Positions 16,288 to 25,346 of a DNA stretch of 64,000 bases are shown here, piece after piece. The notes beneath the pieces were generated by a model. It was given only the letters and a program-made list of their open reading frames with translations. It did not search any database and was not told where the DNA came from. Within the stretch, counting starts at the first letter, position 1. Every line of letters starts with the position of its first letter. The position numbers were made by a program, and so were the translations under genes. The DNA comes from Galbitalea soli (GTDB lineage: Bacteria > Actinomycetota > Actinomycetes > Actinomycetales > Microbacteriaceae). Where the stretch lies: NCBI RefSeq assembly GCF_010686725.1, contig NZ_JAAGWZ010000002.1:496001-560000 (forward strand). The letters run 5' to 3'.

Positions 16288-18201
16288 ATGGCGGCACCGC
16301 ACACCAGGGAGCCGAGACGGTTGACCGTCGCGCAGGCGCTCATCGAGTTCCTGGCTCACCAGTGGACGGTCGACGGCGAGCATCGATCGCGGGCCATCGT
16401 CGGCACCTTCGGCATCTTCGGCAAGGGAAACGTCGCGGGCGTGGGGCAGGCGCTCCGCCAGTACGCGCTCAGCGAGCCGACGCTCATGCCCTATCACCAG
16501 GCCCGCACCGAGCTCGCGATGGTGCACCAGTCCGTCGGCTTCGCGCGCATGAGTCGCCGTCGCGCCACCTTCGCCTGCACCGGCGCCGCGGGGGCGGGAT
16601 CGACCGGGATGCTCACCGGGGCCGCGCTCGCGACCGCCGCCCACCTCCCGGTGCTCCTGCTGCCGTCCGACCCGCTCGCGAGTCGCGTGAGCGAGCCGGC
16701 GCGCGGCTACGCCGGCTTCCCGCACGACGCGACCGTCACCGCCACCGACGCCTTCCGCCCGCTCTCCCGGTACTTCGACCGCGTGCACCGGCCCGAGCAG
16801 CTCGTGCCCGCGGCGCTCGGCGCGATGCGCGTGCTCACCGACCCGGCCGAGACCGGCGCCGTCACGATCGTGCTCCCGGAGGATGTGCAGGCGGAGGCGC
16901 TGGAGGTGCCCGCCGGCTTTCTGGATGACCGCGAGTGGGTCATCCGTCGCCCCCGCCCCGACCGCACCGAGCTCGCCCGGCTGCTCGGCGCCCTTCGCGA
17001 CGCGGCGCGACCACTGATCGTCGCGGGCGGCGGCGTTCTCTACTCCGACGCGGCGGCCGCGCTGAGGCAGCTCGCCGAGGCGAGCGGAATCCCCGTCGCG
17101 GTGACCGTCTCGGGACTGGGCAGCATGCCGGATGACCACCCGCAGTACCTCGGCCCGATCGGCACCACCGGCACTCCCGCCGCCAACCGCGTCGCGCGCG
17201 GTGCCGACCTCGTGCTCGCGGTGGGGGCGCGCCTGAGCGACCTCACGACCTCCAGCGGCACCGCCTTCCAGCACCCCGGGGTGCGCGTGGCATCGATCAC
17301 CCTCTCGGCGCTCGATGCCGTGCGCCACGGAACACTGCCGGTGGTGGCGGATGCCCGCGAGACGCTCCTCGACCTCGCGGAGGAGCTCGCCGACTGGAGT
17401 GTCCAGGCCGCGTACCGGCAGGAGTACACACGGGAGCGGGCGGCGTGGAGAGAGCAGCGCGACCGCGCGCTCACGCGGCATCGGCGCGCGCTTCCGAGCA
17501 CCGCCGAGATCGTGGGCGCGGTGGACGAGGCGAGCGACCCGGAGGACGTGGTGGTCGCCGCCTCCGGGTCGACCGCCGCCGAACTCCCCGCGCTCTGGCG
17601 ACCGCGCAGCGAACTCGGCTGCCACATCGAGGCGGCGACGGCGAGCCCCGGCTACGAGATCCCCGGGGGCGTCGGGGTGGCCCGCGCCGCCCCCGACCGC
17701 GATGTCATCGTGCTGCTCGGCGACGGCGCCTACCTCATGCTGCACTCATCCCTCGTCACGGCGAGCGCCGAGGGCCTCAAGATCATCGTCGTGCTCGTGC
17801 AGAACCACGGCCTCGCCGCGGTCGGCCGCCTCGGTCAGCTCGCCGGATCCGATCACTACGGCACGCTCTTCCGCTACCACGACTCCGAGGCGAACAGTTT
17901 CGAGACCGGCGACCGGCTCCCCATCAACCTCGCCACGAACGCGGCGAGCCTGGGCGTCGATGTCATCCGCATCGCCCCCTCGGCCGACGCGATCGACGAA
18001 CTCGTGGCCGCGATTCGGGAGGCGAAGCGTGCCTCGACCACCACGGTCATCCACATCACCGGCGACCCGTTCATCGAGGGGCCGTCGGGGGAGGGCTGGT
18101 GGGAGGTGCCGGCCGCCGAGGTGTCGACGCTGCCCGACACCGTGAGTGCGCGCGAGGTCTACGAGGAGCGCCGCGCCGAGCAGCGCCGTTACCTCAGGTA
18201 G
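16288..18201 (+). CDS. iolD: IolD-like trihydroxycyclohexane-1,2-dione hydrolase
   Basis: A 637-residue thiamine-diphosphate enzyme resembling IolD, which opens the ring of the diketone in myo-inositol breakdown. The three ThDP-enzyme regions are present: N-terminal pyrimidine domain (FGIFGKGNVAGVGQAL, YHQARTELAMVHQ), a middle domain (PLIVAGGGVLYSDA), and the C-terminal pyrophosphate domain with GDGAYLM and the QNHG motif 30 residues on. The run RPLSRYFDRVHRPEQLVPA is very IolD-like. No other iol genes are adjacent and it seems to be transcribed alone, so a role in another ring opening cannot be excluded. Confidence 0.82.
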   Translation: MAAPHTREPRRLTVAQALIEFLAHQWTVDGEHRSRAIVGTFGIFGKGNVAGVGQALRQYALSEPTLMPYHQARTELAMVHQSVGFARMSRRRATFACTGAAGAGSTGMLTGAALATAAHLPVLLLPSDPLASRVSEPARGYAGFPHDATVTATDAFRPLSRYFDRVHRPEQLVPAALGAMRVLTDPAETGAVTIVLPEDVQAEALEVPAGFLDDREWVIRRPRPDRTELARLLGALRDAARPLIVAGGGVLYSDAAAALRQLAEASGIPVAVTVSGLGSMPDDHPQYLGPIGTTGTPAANRVARGADLVLAVGARLSDLTTSSGTAFQHPGVRVASITLSALDAVRHGTLPVVADARETLLDLAEELADWSVQAAYRQEYTRERAAWREQRDRALTRHRRALPSTAEIVGAVDEASDPEDVVVAASGSTAAELPALWRPRSELGCHIEAATASPGYEIPGGVGVARAAPDRDVIVLLGDGAYLMLHSSLVTASAEGLKIIVVLVQNHGLAAVGRLGQLAGSDHYGTLFRYHDSEANSFETGDRLPINLATNAASLGVDVIRIAPSADAIDELVAAIREAKRASTTTVIHITGDPFIEGPSGEGWWEVPAAEVSTLPDTVSAREVYEERRAEQRRYLR

Positions 18202-18211
18202 CGCCCCGCGG

Positions 18212-18910
18212 TCAGGGGATCGGCTCGGTCGTCCCGCCCGCGGGGTCGACGGCGTGGTGGTCGGAGAGCAACTCCCCGCCGACCGGCTCGGAATGCCAGT
18301 CGACGAGACGCAGCCGGCCGAGCCGAGGCCCCTCGAGCAGGGCCAGCCCGGTATTCGCGAGTTGGTGCCCGGCGGCGAATCCGCCGTCGAGGTTGGTGCT
18401 TCGCGCGGCGACCCAGGTGCGGATGGCGACACCGTGGCTCACGACGACCGCGGTCTCGGCGCCGGAGTCGAGCACGTGCTCGATCGCGGCGTCGAACCGC
18501 GCGAAGAACTCCGCGCCCGTCTCGCCGCCCGGCATGCGCAGCTCGACGTCGCCGCGCGCCCAGCGGAAGGCGGTCGCGGTGTACTCGTGCTGGGAGTCGT
18601 GGTCGGTCCTCAACTCGAACGCGCCCGCCGCGACCTCGCGGACTCCGTCGAGCACGGTCGGGTGGAGTCCCGTCGCCGCGGCGAGCGGCGCGGCGGTGAG
18701 TTGGGTGCGCAGCAGGGGTGAGACGACGATCTCGTCGACGACGGTGCCGACCGCCGCCGTCGTCGCGGCCAGCAGCGCGGTGAGTCCGGCCGGAACGGCC
18801 GCGGCCTGCTGTTCGCCGATGAGCGTGAGGGCGGCGCCCGGCACCGCGGTGTCGAGCGCGCCCACCACGTTGGAGTGCGTCTGCCCGTGCCGAAGGAGGA
18901 TGAGCCGCAT
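18212..18910 (-). CDS. Histidine phosphatase family protein
   Basis: A 232-residue phosphoglycerate-mutase-like phosphatase. The catalytic RHG motif is at residues 7-9 (LILLRHGQTHSN) and the second His lies in VVVSHGVAIRTW near residue 155. The acidic catalytic residue is expected in GGETGAEFFARFD. The family removes phosphate from sugars or small metabolites; the substrate here is unknown. It is convergent with iolD, with only 10 bases between stops. Confidence 0.85.
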   Translation of the reverse strand: MRLILLRHGQTHSNVVGALDTAVPGAALTLIGEQQAAAVPAGLTALLAATTAAVGTVVDEIVVSPLLRTQLTAAPLAAATGLHPTVLDGVREVAAGAFELRTDHDSQHEYTATAFRWARGDVELRMPGGETGAEFFARFDAAIEHVLDSGAETAVVVSHGVAIRTWVAARSTNLDGGFAAGHQLANTGLALLEGPRLGRLRLVDWHSEPVGGELLSDHHAVDPAGGTTEPIP

Positions 18911-19072
18911 CAGCCCACGCTAGCCACGCTGGTGCGGGAGGGCAATCGGTCGCGCGATCGCCGCCGGACGTTCATCCACTGTTCGCCCGCCGTCGATTGA
19001 GGCCCGACCCGCCGCGAGCGGACACTGTCAGTGATGACCGCCGCGCTCGCACGAATCGAAAGAAGGCGCCCC

Positions 19073-19273
19073 GTGGTAACGATGACCGAACTGTTCTTCC
19101 TCGTCGATGCGGGGGAGGGTCGCTGGTACGTTCGGCACCAGCTGACCGACGAACCCGCGGGGAGCATCCTGCGCACCTCTCGGGGCTACGCGCTCATGAA
19201 CACCGAGAAGCGACCGCTCGGCACCTACGACACGATCGCGGATGCCCTGCGCAGCCTGTACGCCACGGTCTGA
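19073..19273 (+). CDS. Small hypothetical protein (66 aa)
   Basis: A short soluble protein, MVTMTELFFLVDAGEG at the N-terminus and YDTIADALRSLYATV at the C-terminus. GTG 19073 is chosen because AGAAGG lies six bases before it; an upstream ATG at 19031 and a downstream ATG at 19082 are possible. I do not recognise the family. Its beta-strand then helix pattern and single-gene setting say little about function. Confidence 0.55.
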   Translation: MVTMTELFFLVDAGEGRWYVRHQLTDEPAGSILRTSRGYALMNTEKRPLGTYDTIADALRSLYATV

Positions 19274-19361
19274 GCGGGCGCGCGTCACCCAGCCAACATC
19301 GAGCCTGCGGGCGTAGCCTCAGCCGCACGCACCCGCGTGAGGTGCTGGAGGTTCGATTCCC

Positions 19362-20429
19362 ATGAAGACCTGGCAGAAGTGGATGCCCGCCGCGGTCATC
19401 CCCGTCGTGATCGCCGGTATCGCCATCGCCGTTCCCATGTCGGCTGACGCCGCCGTGCACCTTCCCGCGAAGACGCCCGCGCAGGTGCTGGAGCTGATGG
19501 CCTCGTCGTCGGTCACCGCCTTCTCGGGAACGATCTCCCAGACCTCCGACCTTGGCCTGCCGTCCCTGCCGACGACGGGCCTCGGCTCGGGGTCATCGCT
19601 CGCCGGCACGCTCGCCCTCCTCACCGGGACCCACACCGTGCGGGTCTACGTCTCGGGTGCCTCGCGGGTGCGCGTGCAGCAGCTCGACCAGCTCGCCGAG
19701 CGCGACGTGGTGCGCAACGGCACCGACGTCTGGGTCTACAGCTCCGCCGGCAACACCGTGACCCACGCGACGGTTCCCAGTCGCGACCGCCACCGCGCCG
19801 TCCCGCTCCCGGCCACTCTTCCGACGCCCGCAGAGGCCGCCGACCGCATCGTGGCGGCTCTCCAGAAGTCGAGCACGCTGCGGGTCGGCACGAGCGAGCG
19901 GGTCGCGGGCCGCGCAGCCTACGAGCTGATCCTCACGCCGACGGCGACGGACACCCTCGTCGGCTCGGCCTCCATCGCGGTCGACGCCGCGACCGGCCTG
20001 CCCCTGCGGGTCGACGTGACCGCCCGGGCGCAGACCGCCCCGGCCGTCAGCCTCGGCTTCACCTCGATCTCTCTCGCCCGCCCGGCCGCCTCGCTGTTCG
20101 CCTTCACCCCGCCCGCCGGGGCGACCGTCACCGAGCAGACCGCGCCCCGCCAGCACGCCGCTCCCGCACCATCGAAGCCGGCGACCACCCCACCGGCCCG
20201 CACCGTCACCGGCACCGGCTGGGATGCGGTGGTGACGATCGCCGCTGACGCGCGAACCCGGACGCTCACCTCCTCGAAGCAGTTCACCGCGCTGACCTCC
20301 GTGGTACCGGGCGGACGACTCTTCCACACGAGCATCGTCAACGTGCTGTTCACCGCCGACGGCCGCGTCGTCGCCGGGTCCGTGCCGGAGTCGACCCTCG
20401 CGGCCGTGGCCGCCGCGCGAAGCAAGTGA
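19362..20429 (+). CDS. LolA/DUF2092-like exported protein
   Basis: A 355-residue exported protein. A signal peptide of about 30 residues ends SADA before AVHLPAKTP. The following fold (QVLELMASSSVTAFSGTISQTSDLG, GASRVRVQQLDQLAERDVVRNGTDVWVYSS) resembles the LolA/LppX/DUF2092 half-barrel that binds lipids or lipoproteins. The Pro/Ala-rich C-terminal part adds a second small beta domain. TGGAGG precedes the ATG. Its stop overlaps the start of an ABC ATPase gene by four bases, so the three-gene operon is likely a cell-envelope lipid-handling or export system. Confidence 0.75.
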   Translation: MKTWQKWMPAAVIPVVIAGIAIAVPMSADAAVHLPAKTPAQVLELMASSSVTAFSGTISQTSDLGLPSLPTTGLGSGSSLAGTLALLTGTHTVRVYVSGASRVRVQQLDQLAERDVVRNGTDVWVYSSAGNTVTHATVPSRDRHRAVPLPATLPTPAEAADRIVAALQKSSTLRVGTSERVAGRAAYELILTPTATDTLVGSASIAVDAATGLPLRVDVTARAQTAPAVSLGFTSISLARPAASLFAFTPPAGATVTEQTAPRQHAAPAPSKPATTPPARTVTGTGWDAVVTIAADARTRTLTSSKQFTALTSVVPGGRLFHTSIVNVLFTADGRVVAGSVPESTLAAVAAARSK

Positions 20430-21406
20430 CCGCCGCCGCCCCGGCACCGGCGATCGAGACCCACGGTCTCACCAAGCGCTTCGGGCGGCAGACCGTGGTC
20501 GATGCGATCGACCTCACCGTTCCCCGTGGCTCCGTCTTCGGGTTCCTCGGGCCGAACGGCTCGGGCAAGACCACCACCATCCGCATGCTGCTCGGGCTCG
20601 CCTCCGCGAGCAGCGGCACGGCGCAGCTTCTCGGCCACGAGATGCCGCGCAACGTCGCGACCGTTCTGCCGCGCGTCGGCGCGCTCGTGGAGGGCCCCGG
20701 CTTCGCCCCCTACCTCTCGGGCGCCGCGAACCTGAGCCGGCTCGACAGCGCCGACCTGTACGCCCCCCGCGCGACGCACGCGGCCCGGGTCGCGGAGGCG
20801 CTCGACCGGGTGGGGCTGTCGGCAGCGGCATCCAAGAAGGTCAAGGCCTACTCGCTCGGCATGAAGCAGCGCCTGGGGCTCGCCGGGGCGCTCCTCACCC
20901 CGCGCGATCTGCTCGTGCTCGACGAGCCGACGAACGGGCTCGACCCGCAGGGCACGCGGGAGGTGCGCTCGCTCATCCGCTCGCTCGCGGCGGGCGGCAC
21001 GACGGTCTTCGTCTCGAGCCACCTGCTCGCCGAGATCGAGCAGATCTGCACCCACGCGGCGATCATGAGCGCCGGGCGCCTGGTCGCCCAGGGCACCCTG
21101 GATGACCTGCGCTACGCGGGCCAGCCCCGGGTTCGGCTGCTCACGCCCGACCCCGCGGCCGCGGCCCGCAGTCTCGCCCGCCTCGGCCTCGCGGTCGACG
21201 AGCCGCCCGCCGCCGGGCTGGCCCCGCGCGACGTCGTGATCGAGGCCCGCTTCGACCCGGCCGACGATGCGCGCGGGGAGTCCCTCGACATCGTCGCCCG
21301 CCTGGTCGCCGACGGGGTGCGCGTGCACGGCTACTCGGTCGAGCGGCCCAGTCTCGAAGACCGCTTCGTCGCACTCACGGGGGAGGGCTTCGATGTCGAG
21401 GGCTGA
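20426..21406 (+). CDS. ABC transporter ATP-binding protein
   Basis: A 326-residue ATPase of the CcmA/DrrA export class: Walker A GPNGSGKTT (about residue 45), signature YSLGMKQR, Walker B LLVLDEPTNGLDP, H-loop VFVSSHLL. The last 90 residues carry the extra C-terminal domain seen in this class. The GTG start at 20426 overlaps the preceding stop (GTGA). It pairs with the permease that begins 14 bases before its own stop. Confidence 0.92.
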   Translation: MTAAAPAPAIETHGLTKRFGRQTVVDAIDLTVPRGSVFGFLGPNGSGKTTTIRMLLGLASASSGTAQLLGHEMPRNVATVLPRVGALVEGPGFAPYLSGAANLSRLDSADLYAPRATHAARVAEALDRVGLSAAASKKVKAYSLGMKQRLGLAGALLTPRDLLVLDEPTNGLDPQGTREVRSLIRSLAAGGTTVFVSSHLLAEIEQICTHAAIMSAGRLVAQGTLDDLRYAGQPRVRLLTPDPAAAARSLARLGLAVDEPPAAGLAPRDVVIEARFDPADDARGESLDIVARLVADGVRVHGYSVERPSLEDRFVALTGEGFDVEG

Positions 21407-22277
21407 GACCGCCGACGAGCGCGCGCCCGGCGGATCGGGCCCCGCCGCGGCACGCGCCACCCTCGGCTGGGGACTGCTGGGCACCGAGATCAGCGTGCTC
21501 TTCCGGCGACGCCGCACCTGGGCGATGCTCGGGGCGCTCGCGATCGTGCCCGTGCTCATCGCCGTCGCGGTCAAGCTCCGCCCCGCCGCCTCGGCCAGCG
21601 GGCGGGGTCCGGCGTTCCTCGATCAGATCACGAGCAACGGCCTCTTCGTCGCGGCGGTCGGCCTCGTCGTGTGCGTGCCGCTGTTCCTGCCGCTCACGGT
21701 GGGCGTGGTCGCGGGCGACACGATCGCGGGTGAGGCCTCGGCGGGCACGCTGCGGTATCTGCTCGTGGCGCCGGCGGGGCGCATCCGGCTGCTCGCGGTC
21801 AAGTACCTGGGTGCGGCGGTGTTCTGCGTCGCGGCGACCCTGAGCGTCGCCGTCGCGGGGGCGCTCGCCGGGGCGGTCCTGTTCCCGGTCGGACCGGTCA
21901 CGCTGCTCTCGGGCGACACGATCAGTGTTGGCGAGTCGGTCGTGCGCTCCCTGCTCGTCGCGCTGTTCATCACGGTGTCGCTGCTGGGCCTCAGCGCGAT
22001 CGGGCTCTTCATCTCGACGCTCACCGACGTGCCGGTGGGAGCGATGGCCGCGACGATCGTGCTCGCGGTCGTCTCGCAGGTGCTCGACTCGCTGCCCCAG
22101 CTCGACGCGATTCACCCCTGGCTGTTCAGCCACTACTGGTTCGGTTTCGGCGACCTGCTGCGCCAGCCGATCAGCTGGGACTCCTTCGGGAGCAACGCGC
22201 TGCTGCAGCTCGGCTACTTCGTCGTGTTCGGCGCGCTCGCCTGCGGCCGGTTCACCACGAAGGACATTCTCTCGTGA
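21393..22277 (+). CDS. ABC-2 type transporter permease
   Basis: A 294-residue ABC-2 permease with about six hydrophobic segments and the usual sequence [18 protein letters not shown] after the second segment. The ATG at 21393 follows GGGAGGG by seven bases and lies inside the end of the ATPase gene. Together with the LolA-like protein and the ATPase it forms an exporter, probably for a lipid, peptide or drug-like compound; substrate unknown. Confidence 0.88.
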   Translation: MSRAETADERAPGGSGPAAARATLGWGLLGTEISVLFRRRRTWAMLGALAIVPVLIAVAVKLRPAASASGRGPAFLDQITSNGLFVAAVGLVVCVPLFLPLTVGVVAGDTIAGEASAGTLRYLLVAPAGRIRLLAVKYLGAAVFCVAATLSVAVAGALAGAVLFPVGPVTLLSGDTISVGESVVRSLLVALFITVSLLGLSAIGLFISTLTDVPVGAMAATIVLAVVSQVLDSLPQLDAIHPWLFSHYWFGFGDLLRQPISWDSFGSNALLQLGYFVVFGALACGRFTTKDILS

Positions 22278-22381
22278 GCCGCGGCGCACCCCGCACCCGG
22301 CTCCTCGGCCGGGCCGTTCGGCCGGCCGCCCGGGCCCCGCGCGATCGGCGCGGGCCGACGAGAGTCGAGGAGGAGGACACC

Positions 22382-22924
22382 ATGACAACAGCCCGAGAAC
22401 GCCGTCCCTACGACGAGATCGCCGCGGTGCCGGGTTTCACCGTGACGAGCACCGACATCGCCGACGGCGCGACCTTCGCGAACCCGCAGGTGAGCGGGAT
22501 CTTCGGCGCGGGCGGCGAGGACGTGAGCCCGCAGCTCAGCTGGTCGGGTTTTCCGCCTGCGACCAAGAGCTTCGCGGTCACGATCTACGACCCGGTCGCC
22601 CCGACGGGCTCGGGATTCTGGCACTGGGCGGTCGTCGACATTCCCGCCACGGTCACCGAACTGCCGACCGGCGCGGGCGACGACACCGGATCGGGCCTGC
22701 CCGCCGGTGCGTTCCAGTTGCGCGGCGACGGCGGACTCGCGCGCTACATCGGCGCGGCCCCGCCCGCGGGGCACGGCGAGCACCTCTACTTCATCGGGGT
22801 GCACGCCGTCGACGTCGAATCCCTGGGCATCGGGGCGGATGCCTCGCCGGCCCTGCTCGGATTCACCCTGTTCAGCCACACGCTCGCGCGGGCGACGATC
22901 GTCGCCCGATACGAGGTCGCGTAA
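22382..22924 (+). CDS. YbhB/YbcL (PEBP-like) family protein
   Basis: A 180-residue phosphatidylethanolamine-binding-protein-like protein. Family marks are [14 protein letters not shown], the ligand-site run [20 protein letters not shown], and [13 protein letters not shown]. Bacterial members are cytoplasmic with uncertain function. The start at 22382 follows GAGGAGGAC; a longer frame from 22274 overlaps the permease stop but has no better support. It is convergent with the alkyl-DHAP synthase homologue, eight bases apart. Confidence 0.88.
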   Translation: MTTARERRPYDEIAAVPGFTVTSTDIADGATFANPQVSGIFGAGGEDVSPQLSWSGFPPATKSFAVTIYDPVAPTGSGFWHWAVVDIPATVTELPTGAGDDTGSGLPAGAFQLRGDGGLARYIGAAPPAGHGEHLYFIGVHAVDVESLGIGADASPALLGFTLFSHTLARATIVARYEVA

Positions 22925-22932
22925 CCCCGCTC

Positions 22933-24603
22933 CTACTTTCCGGTGATCTTCCCCGGGTTGAAGGTGCGGGTCGGGTCGGCCGAATCGAGCAGACCCTGCA
23001 TGACGGCCGCGCCCTGGGTCGAGATGTCCTGCTCGAGCCACGGCGCGTGCTCGAGCCCGACACCGTGGTGGTGGCTGAGCGTGGCGCCGGAGTCGATGAA
23101 CGACTGCTGAATGGCTCGCTTGACCACGTCGTACTGCTCGAGCGGGGCATCCCCGTGCACGAAGGCGAAGGTGAAGTACAGGCACGCGCCCGAGTGATAG
23201 GAGTGCGACAGGTGCGCCATGATCCAGCCCTGCACGCCGAGCTCGGCGTAGGCCCGGTTGGCGGCTGCGTAGGCGTTCGTGTAGACGGTCTGCAGCTTCG
23301 ACCACGGCGCGGCCGTCTCCGAGACATCGGCGGCGGCCCCCCGGTCGAGCAGGAAGTCGCGCAGGTAGGGGGTGTCGAACTTCTTCTGGTCGTACAGCAC
23401 ACCTGGCCCGGTGCCCACGCCGAAGCCCCCGTGCTTCTTGACGAGCGCCTCGACGAGGCTCTTCTGCCGCTTGGCGTGCGACTCGCTGCCCTCGTAGCCG
23501 ATGAAGGAGAGGCAGATCTCGTCGAGGTTCTTCCAGCCCTTGAGCTTCATGAGGCCCGGCAGCACGGTGCCGGTGATGAACTTGGTGACGCCCGAGGACT
23601 CCTTGCTCGTCGCGAGCGAGAAGGCCGATTCCCGCGCGTCCGACACGCGCGTGATCGACGGTGTGGCGTCGCTCTCCGCGATCGCCTGCATGGCCGCGAG
23701 GCCCGCACCCCAGTTGGGGAAGAAGTACGCGTAGACGTCGCGCTTCTCAGGGGTGCGATGCACCTGCACGGTGACCTCGGTGATGACCCCGAGACGACCC
23801 TCGGAGCCGATGATCATCTCGCGAACGCTCGGCCCGGTCGAGGTGCTCGGCAGGGGACGGATGACCAGGGTGCCGCCCGGGCGGACCACCCGCAGCCCGC
23901 GCGCGATGTCGGCGATGTCGCCGTACTTGTCGGACTGCATGCCCGACGACCGGGTCGCGACCCAGCCGCCGAGAGTGGAGTGGGTGAAACTGTCGGGGAA
24001 GTGGCCGAGGGTCCAGCCCTTCTCCACGAGCTGGGCCTCGAGGTCGGGGCCCTGGGCGCCCGCCTCGATGCGGGCGAGGCCCGACTCCTCGTCGATCTCG
24101 AGCACGCGGCGCATCCGCCCCAGATCGAGCGAGATGACCGTGCGCTCCTCACTGGCGAGCGGTTCGAGGCTGCCGACGATGTTGCTGCCGCCGCCGAACG
24201 GGATGATCACCGCATCGGCCTCGACCGCCGCATCGACGAGCTGCTGCACCTCGACCTCGTCGGCCGGGTAGACGACCACGTCGGGCGTGCGCGGGAAGTC
24301 GGCGGCGCGCACCCGGATCAGGTCGCGGATGCTCTTGCCGAAGGTGTGGACGACCCGAGCCTGGTCATCCGTCGTCAGGTTGTCGGCGCCGACGATGCGG
24401 GTCAGCCGCGACACGAACTCCTCGCTCGCGCGGCTCGCCGGCACCGTGATCTCTGAGAACGGCGCGACCGGGGTGGCGGGCGTCGACAGGTCGAGGCCGA
24501 CCGCGTACTTCACGAAGGGTGCGAAGGCGGGCTTGTCGTCGTAGTGGAATCCCACTCCCTCGATGCCCCAGCCCCACCACTTCATGTGTTTGACGTCGGT
24601 CAC
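22933..24603 (-). CDS. Alkyldihydroxyacetonephosphate synthase-like FAD enzyme
   Basis: A 556-residue VAO-family flavoprotein resembling AGPS, which replaces the acyl chain of acyl-DHAP by a fatty alcohol to form the ether bond. Supporting marks: the N-terminal KWWGWG of the AGPS group, FAD-binding PFGGGSNIVGSLE (about residue 135), RSSGMQSDKYGDIADI, and the C-terminal HHHGVG loop that matches the active-site HHHG(I/V)G of AGPS. It is the third gene of a minus-strand operon (SDR, acyltransferase, AGPS) with ATGA overlaps. No peroxisomal targeting extension is present, as expected. AGPS-like proteins in mycobacteria have no proven ether-lipid role, so a different hydroxyacid substrate is possible; the neighbours here favour the ether pathway. 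Confidence 0.82.
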   Translation of the reverse strand: MTDVKHMKWWGWGIEGVGFHYDDKPAFAPFVKYAVGLDLSTPATPVAPFSEITVPASRASEEFVSRLTRIVGADNLTTDDQARVVHTFGKSIRDLIRVRAADFPRTPDVVVYPADEVEVQQLVDAAVEADAVIIPFGGGSNIVGSLEPLASEERTVISLDLGRMRRVLEIDEESGLARIEAGAQGPDLEAQLVEKGWTLGHFPDSFTHSTLGGWVATRSSGMQSDKYGDIADIARGLRVVRPGGTLVIRPLPSTSTGPSVREMIIGSEGRLGVITEVTVQVHRTPEKRDVYAYFFPNWGAGLAAMQAIAESDATPSITRVSDARESAFSLATSKESSGVTKFITGTVLPGLMKLKGWKNLDEICLSFIGYEGSESHAKRQKSLVEALVKKHGGFGVGTGPGVLYDQKKFDTPYLRDFLLDRGAAADVSETAAPWSKLQTVYTNAYAAANRAYAELGVQGWIMAHLSHSYHSGACLYFTFAFVHGDAPLEQYDVVKRAIQQSFIDSGATLSHHHGVGLEHAPWLEQDISTQGAAVMQGLLDSADPTRTFNPGKITGK

Positions 24604-25346
24604 TGCTGCACTCCTCTTTCCGGTGTCGGCTGCCCAAGGATACTGGCCGAATGCTCCGCCCGAAGTCGTTCGATCTCGTGCCGGATGCGCTCGGTGAAGT
24701 CGACGGCGCTCTCACCCGGCTTCGCCGTCATCGGGTCGCCGAACACCACGCCGACGGGCAGACGCCCGCTCTTCGGCCAGTTGGTGCCGCGGGGGTGGGC
24801 GATGTGCACGCCGATGAGGGCGGTGGGGATGCACGGCACCCCGCACGACGCGGCGAGGGCCGCCGCACCCGGCTTGAAGGGGCCGAAGGTGCCGTCTTTC
24901 GAGCGCGTGCCCTCGGGGAACACGAGCAGGGGAACGCCGCGCAGCAGGAGCGACTTGGCGCTGATGGAGCGGCGTGTCTTGCCCTCGCGCTGCACCGGGA
25001 ACGCGTTGAAGAACAGGGCGGTGAGCCCGCGCCGCCACCACACGTCGAAGAAGTAGTCCGCGGCCGCACCCGCGGCGAGGTAGCGGGCGAGCCGCCGGGG
25101 AAGCGAGCCGAAGATCAGCGGGGTGTCGAGATGGCTGGAGTGGTTGGCGACGACGACGAAGCCGCCTTTGACGCCCTTCAGCCGGGAGCGGCCGAGCACG
25201 GTCACGCTCGTGAGCGACCAGACCAGCGGCTTGAGGAGACCGCGCTGGGCGACGAAGCGGGCCGCGGCGTGGCCGGGCGAGTTGAAGCGGTCGCGCACGG
25301 GCTCGGAGGGGGTGGCCTCGGTGTTGCCCTGTGCTCCAGCAGTCAT
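24600..25346 (-). CDS. PlsC-like 1-acyl-glycerol-phosphate/DHAP acyltransferase
   Basis: A 248-residue acyltransferase with the two catalytic boxes in order: NHSSHLD (about residue 68, catalytic His and Asp) and FPEGTRS (about residue 145, phosphate binding). One hydrophobic segment, LKPLVWSLTSVTVLG, anchors the N-terminus. Usual activity is acylation of lysophosphatidate; in this operon it might acylate dihydroxyacetone phosphate or the alkyl-glycerol phosphate. It overlaps both neighbours by four bases, so its start is well fixed. Confidence 0.88.
   Translation of the reverse strand: MTAGAQGNTEATPSEPVRDRFNSPGHAAARFVAQRGLLKPLVWSLTSVTVLGRSRLKGVKGGFVVVANHSSHLDTPLIFGSLPRRLARYLAAGAAADYFFDVWWRRGLTALFFNAFPVQREGKTRRSISAKSLLLRGVPLLVFPEGTRSKDGTFGPFKPGAAALAASCGVPCIPTALIGVHIAHPRGTNWPKSGRLPVGVVFGDPMTAKPGESAVDFTERIRHEIERLRAEHSASILGQPTPERGVQQ

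Noticed and set aside
19340-19362. GGTTCGATTCC resembling a tRNA T-arm
   Set aside because: No acceptor stem, anticodon arm or D-arm pairs around it; it is the ribosome-site region of the 19362 gene.
21925-24456. Long plus-strand open frame opposite the AGPS-like gene
   Set aside because: An Arg/Ala/Gly-rich shadow frame typical of high-GC DNA; the real genes here are the permease, the YbhB-like gene and the minus-strand AGPS-like gene, all with family motifs.
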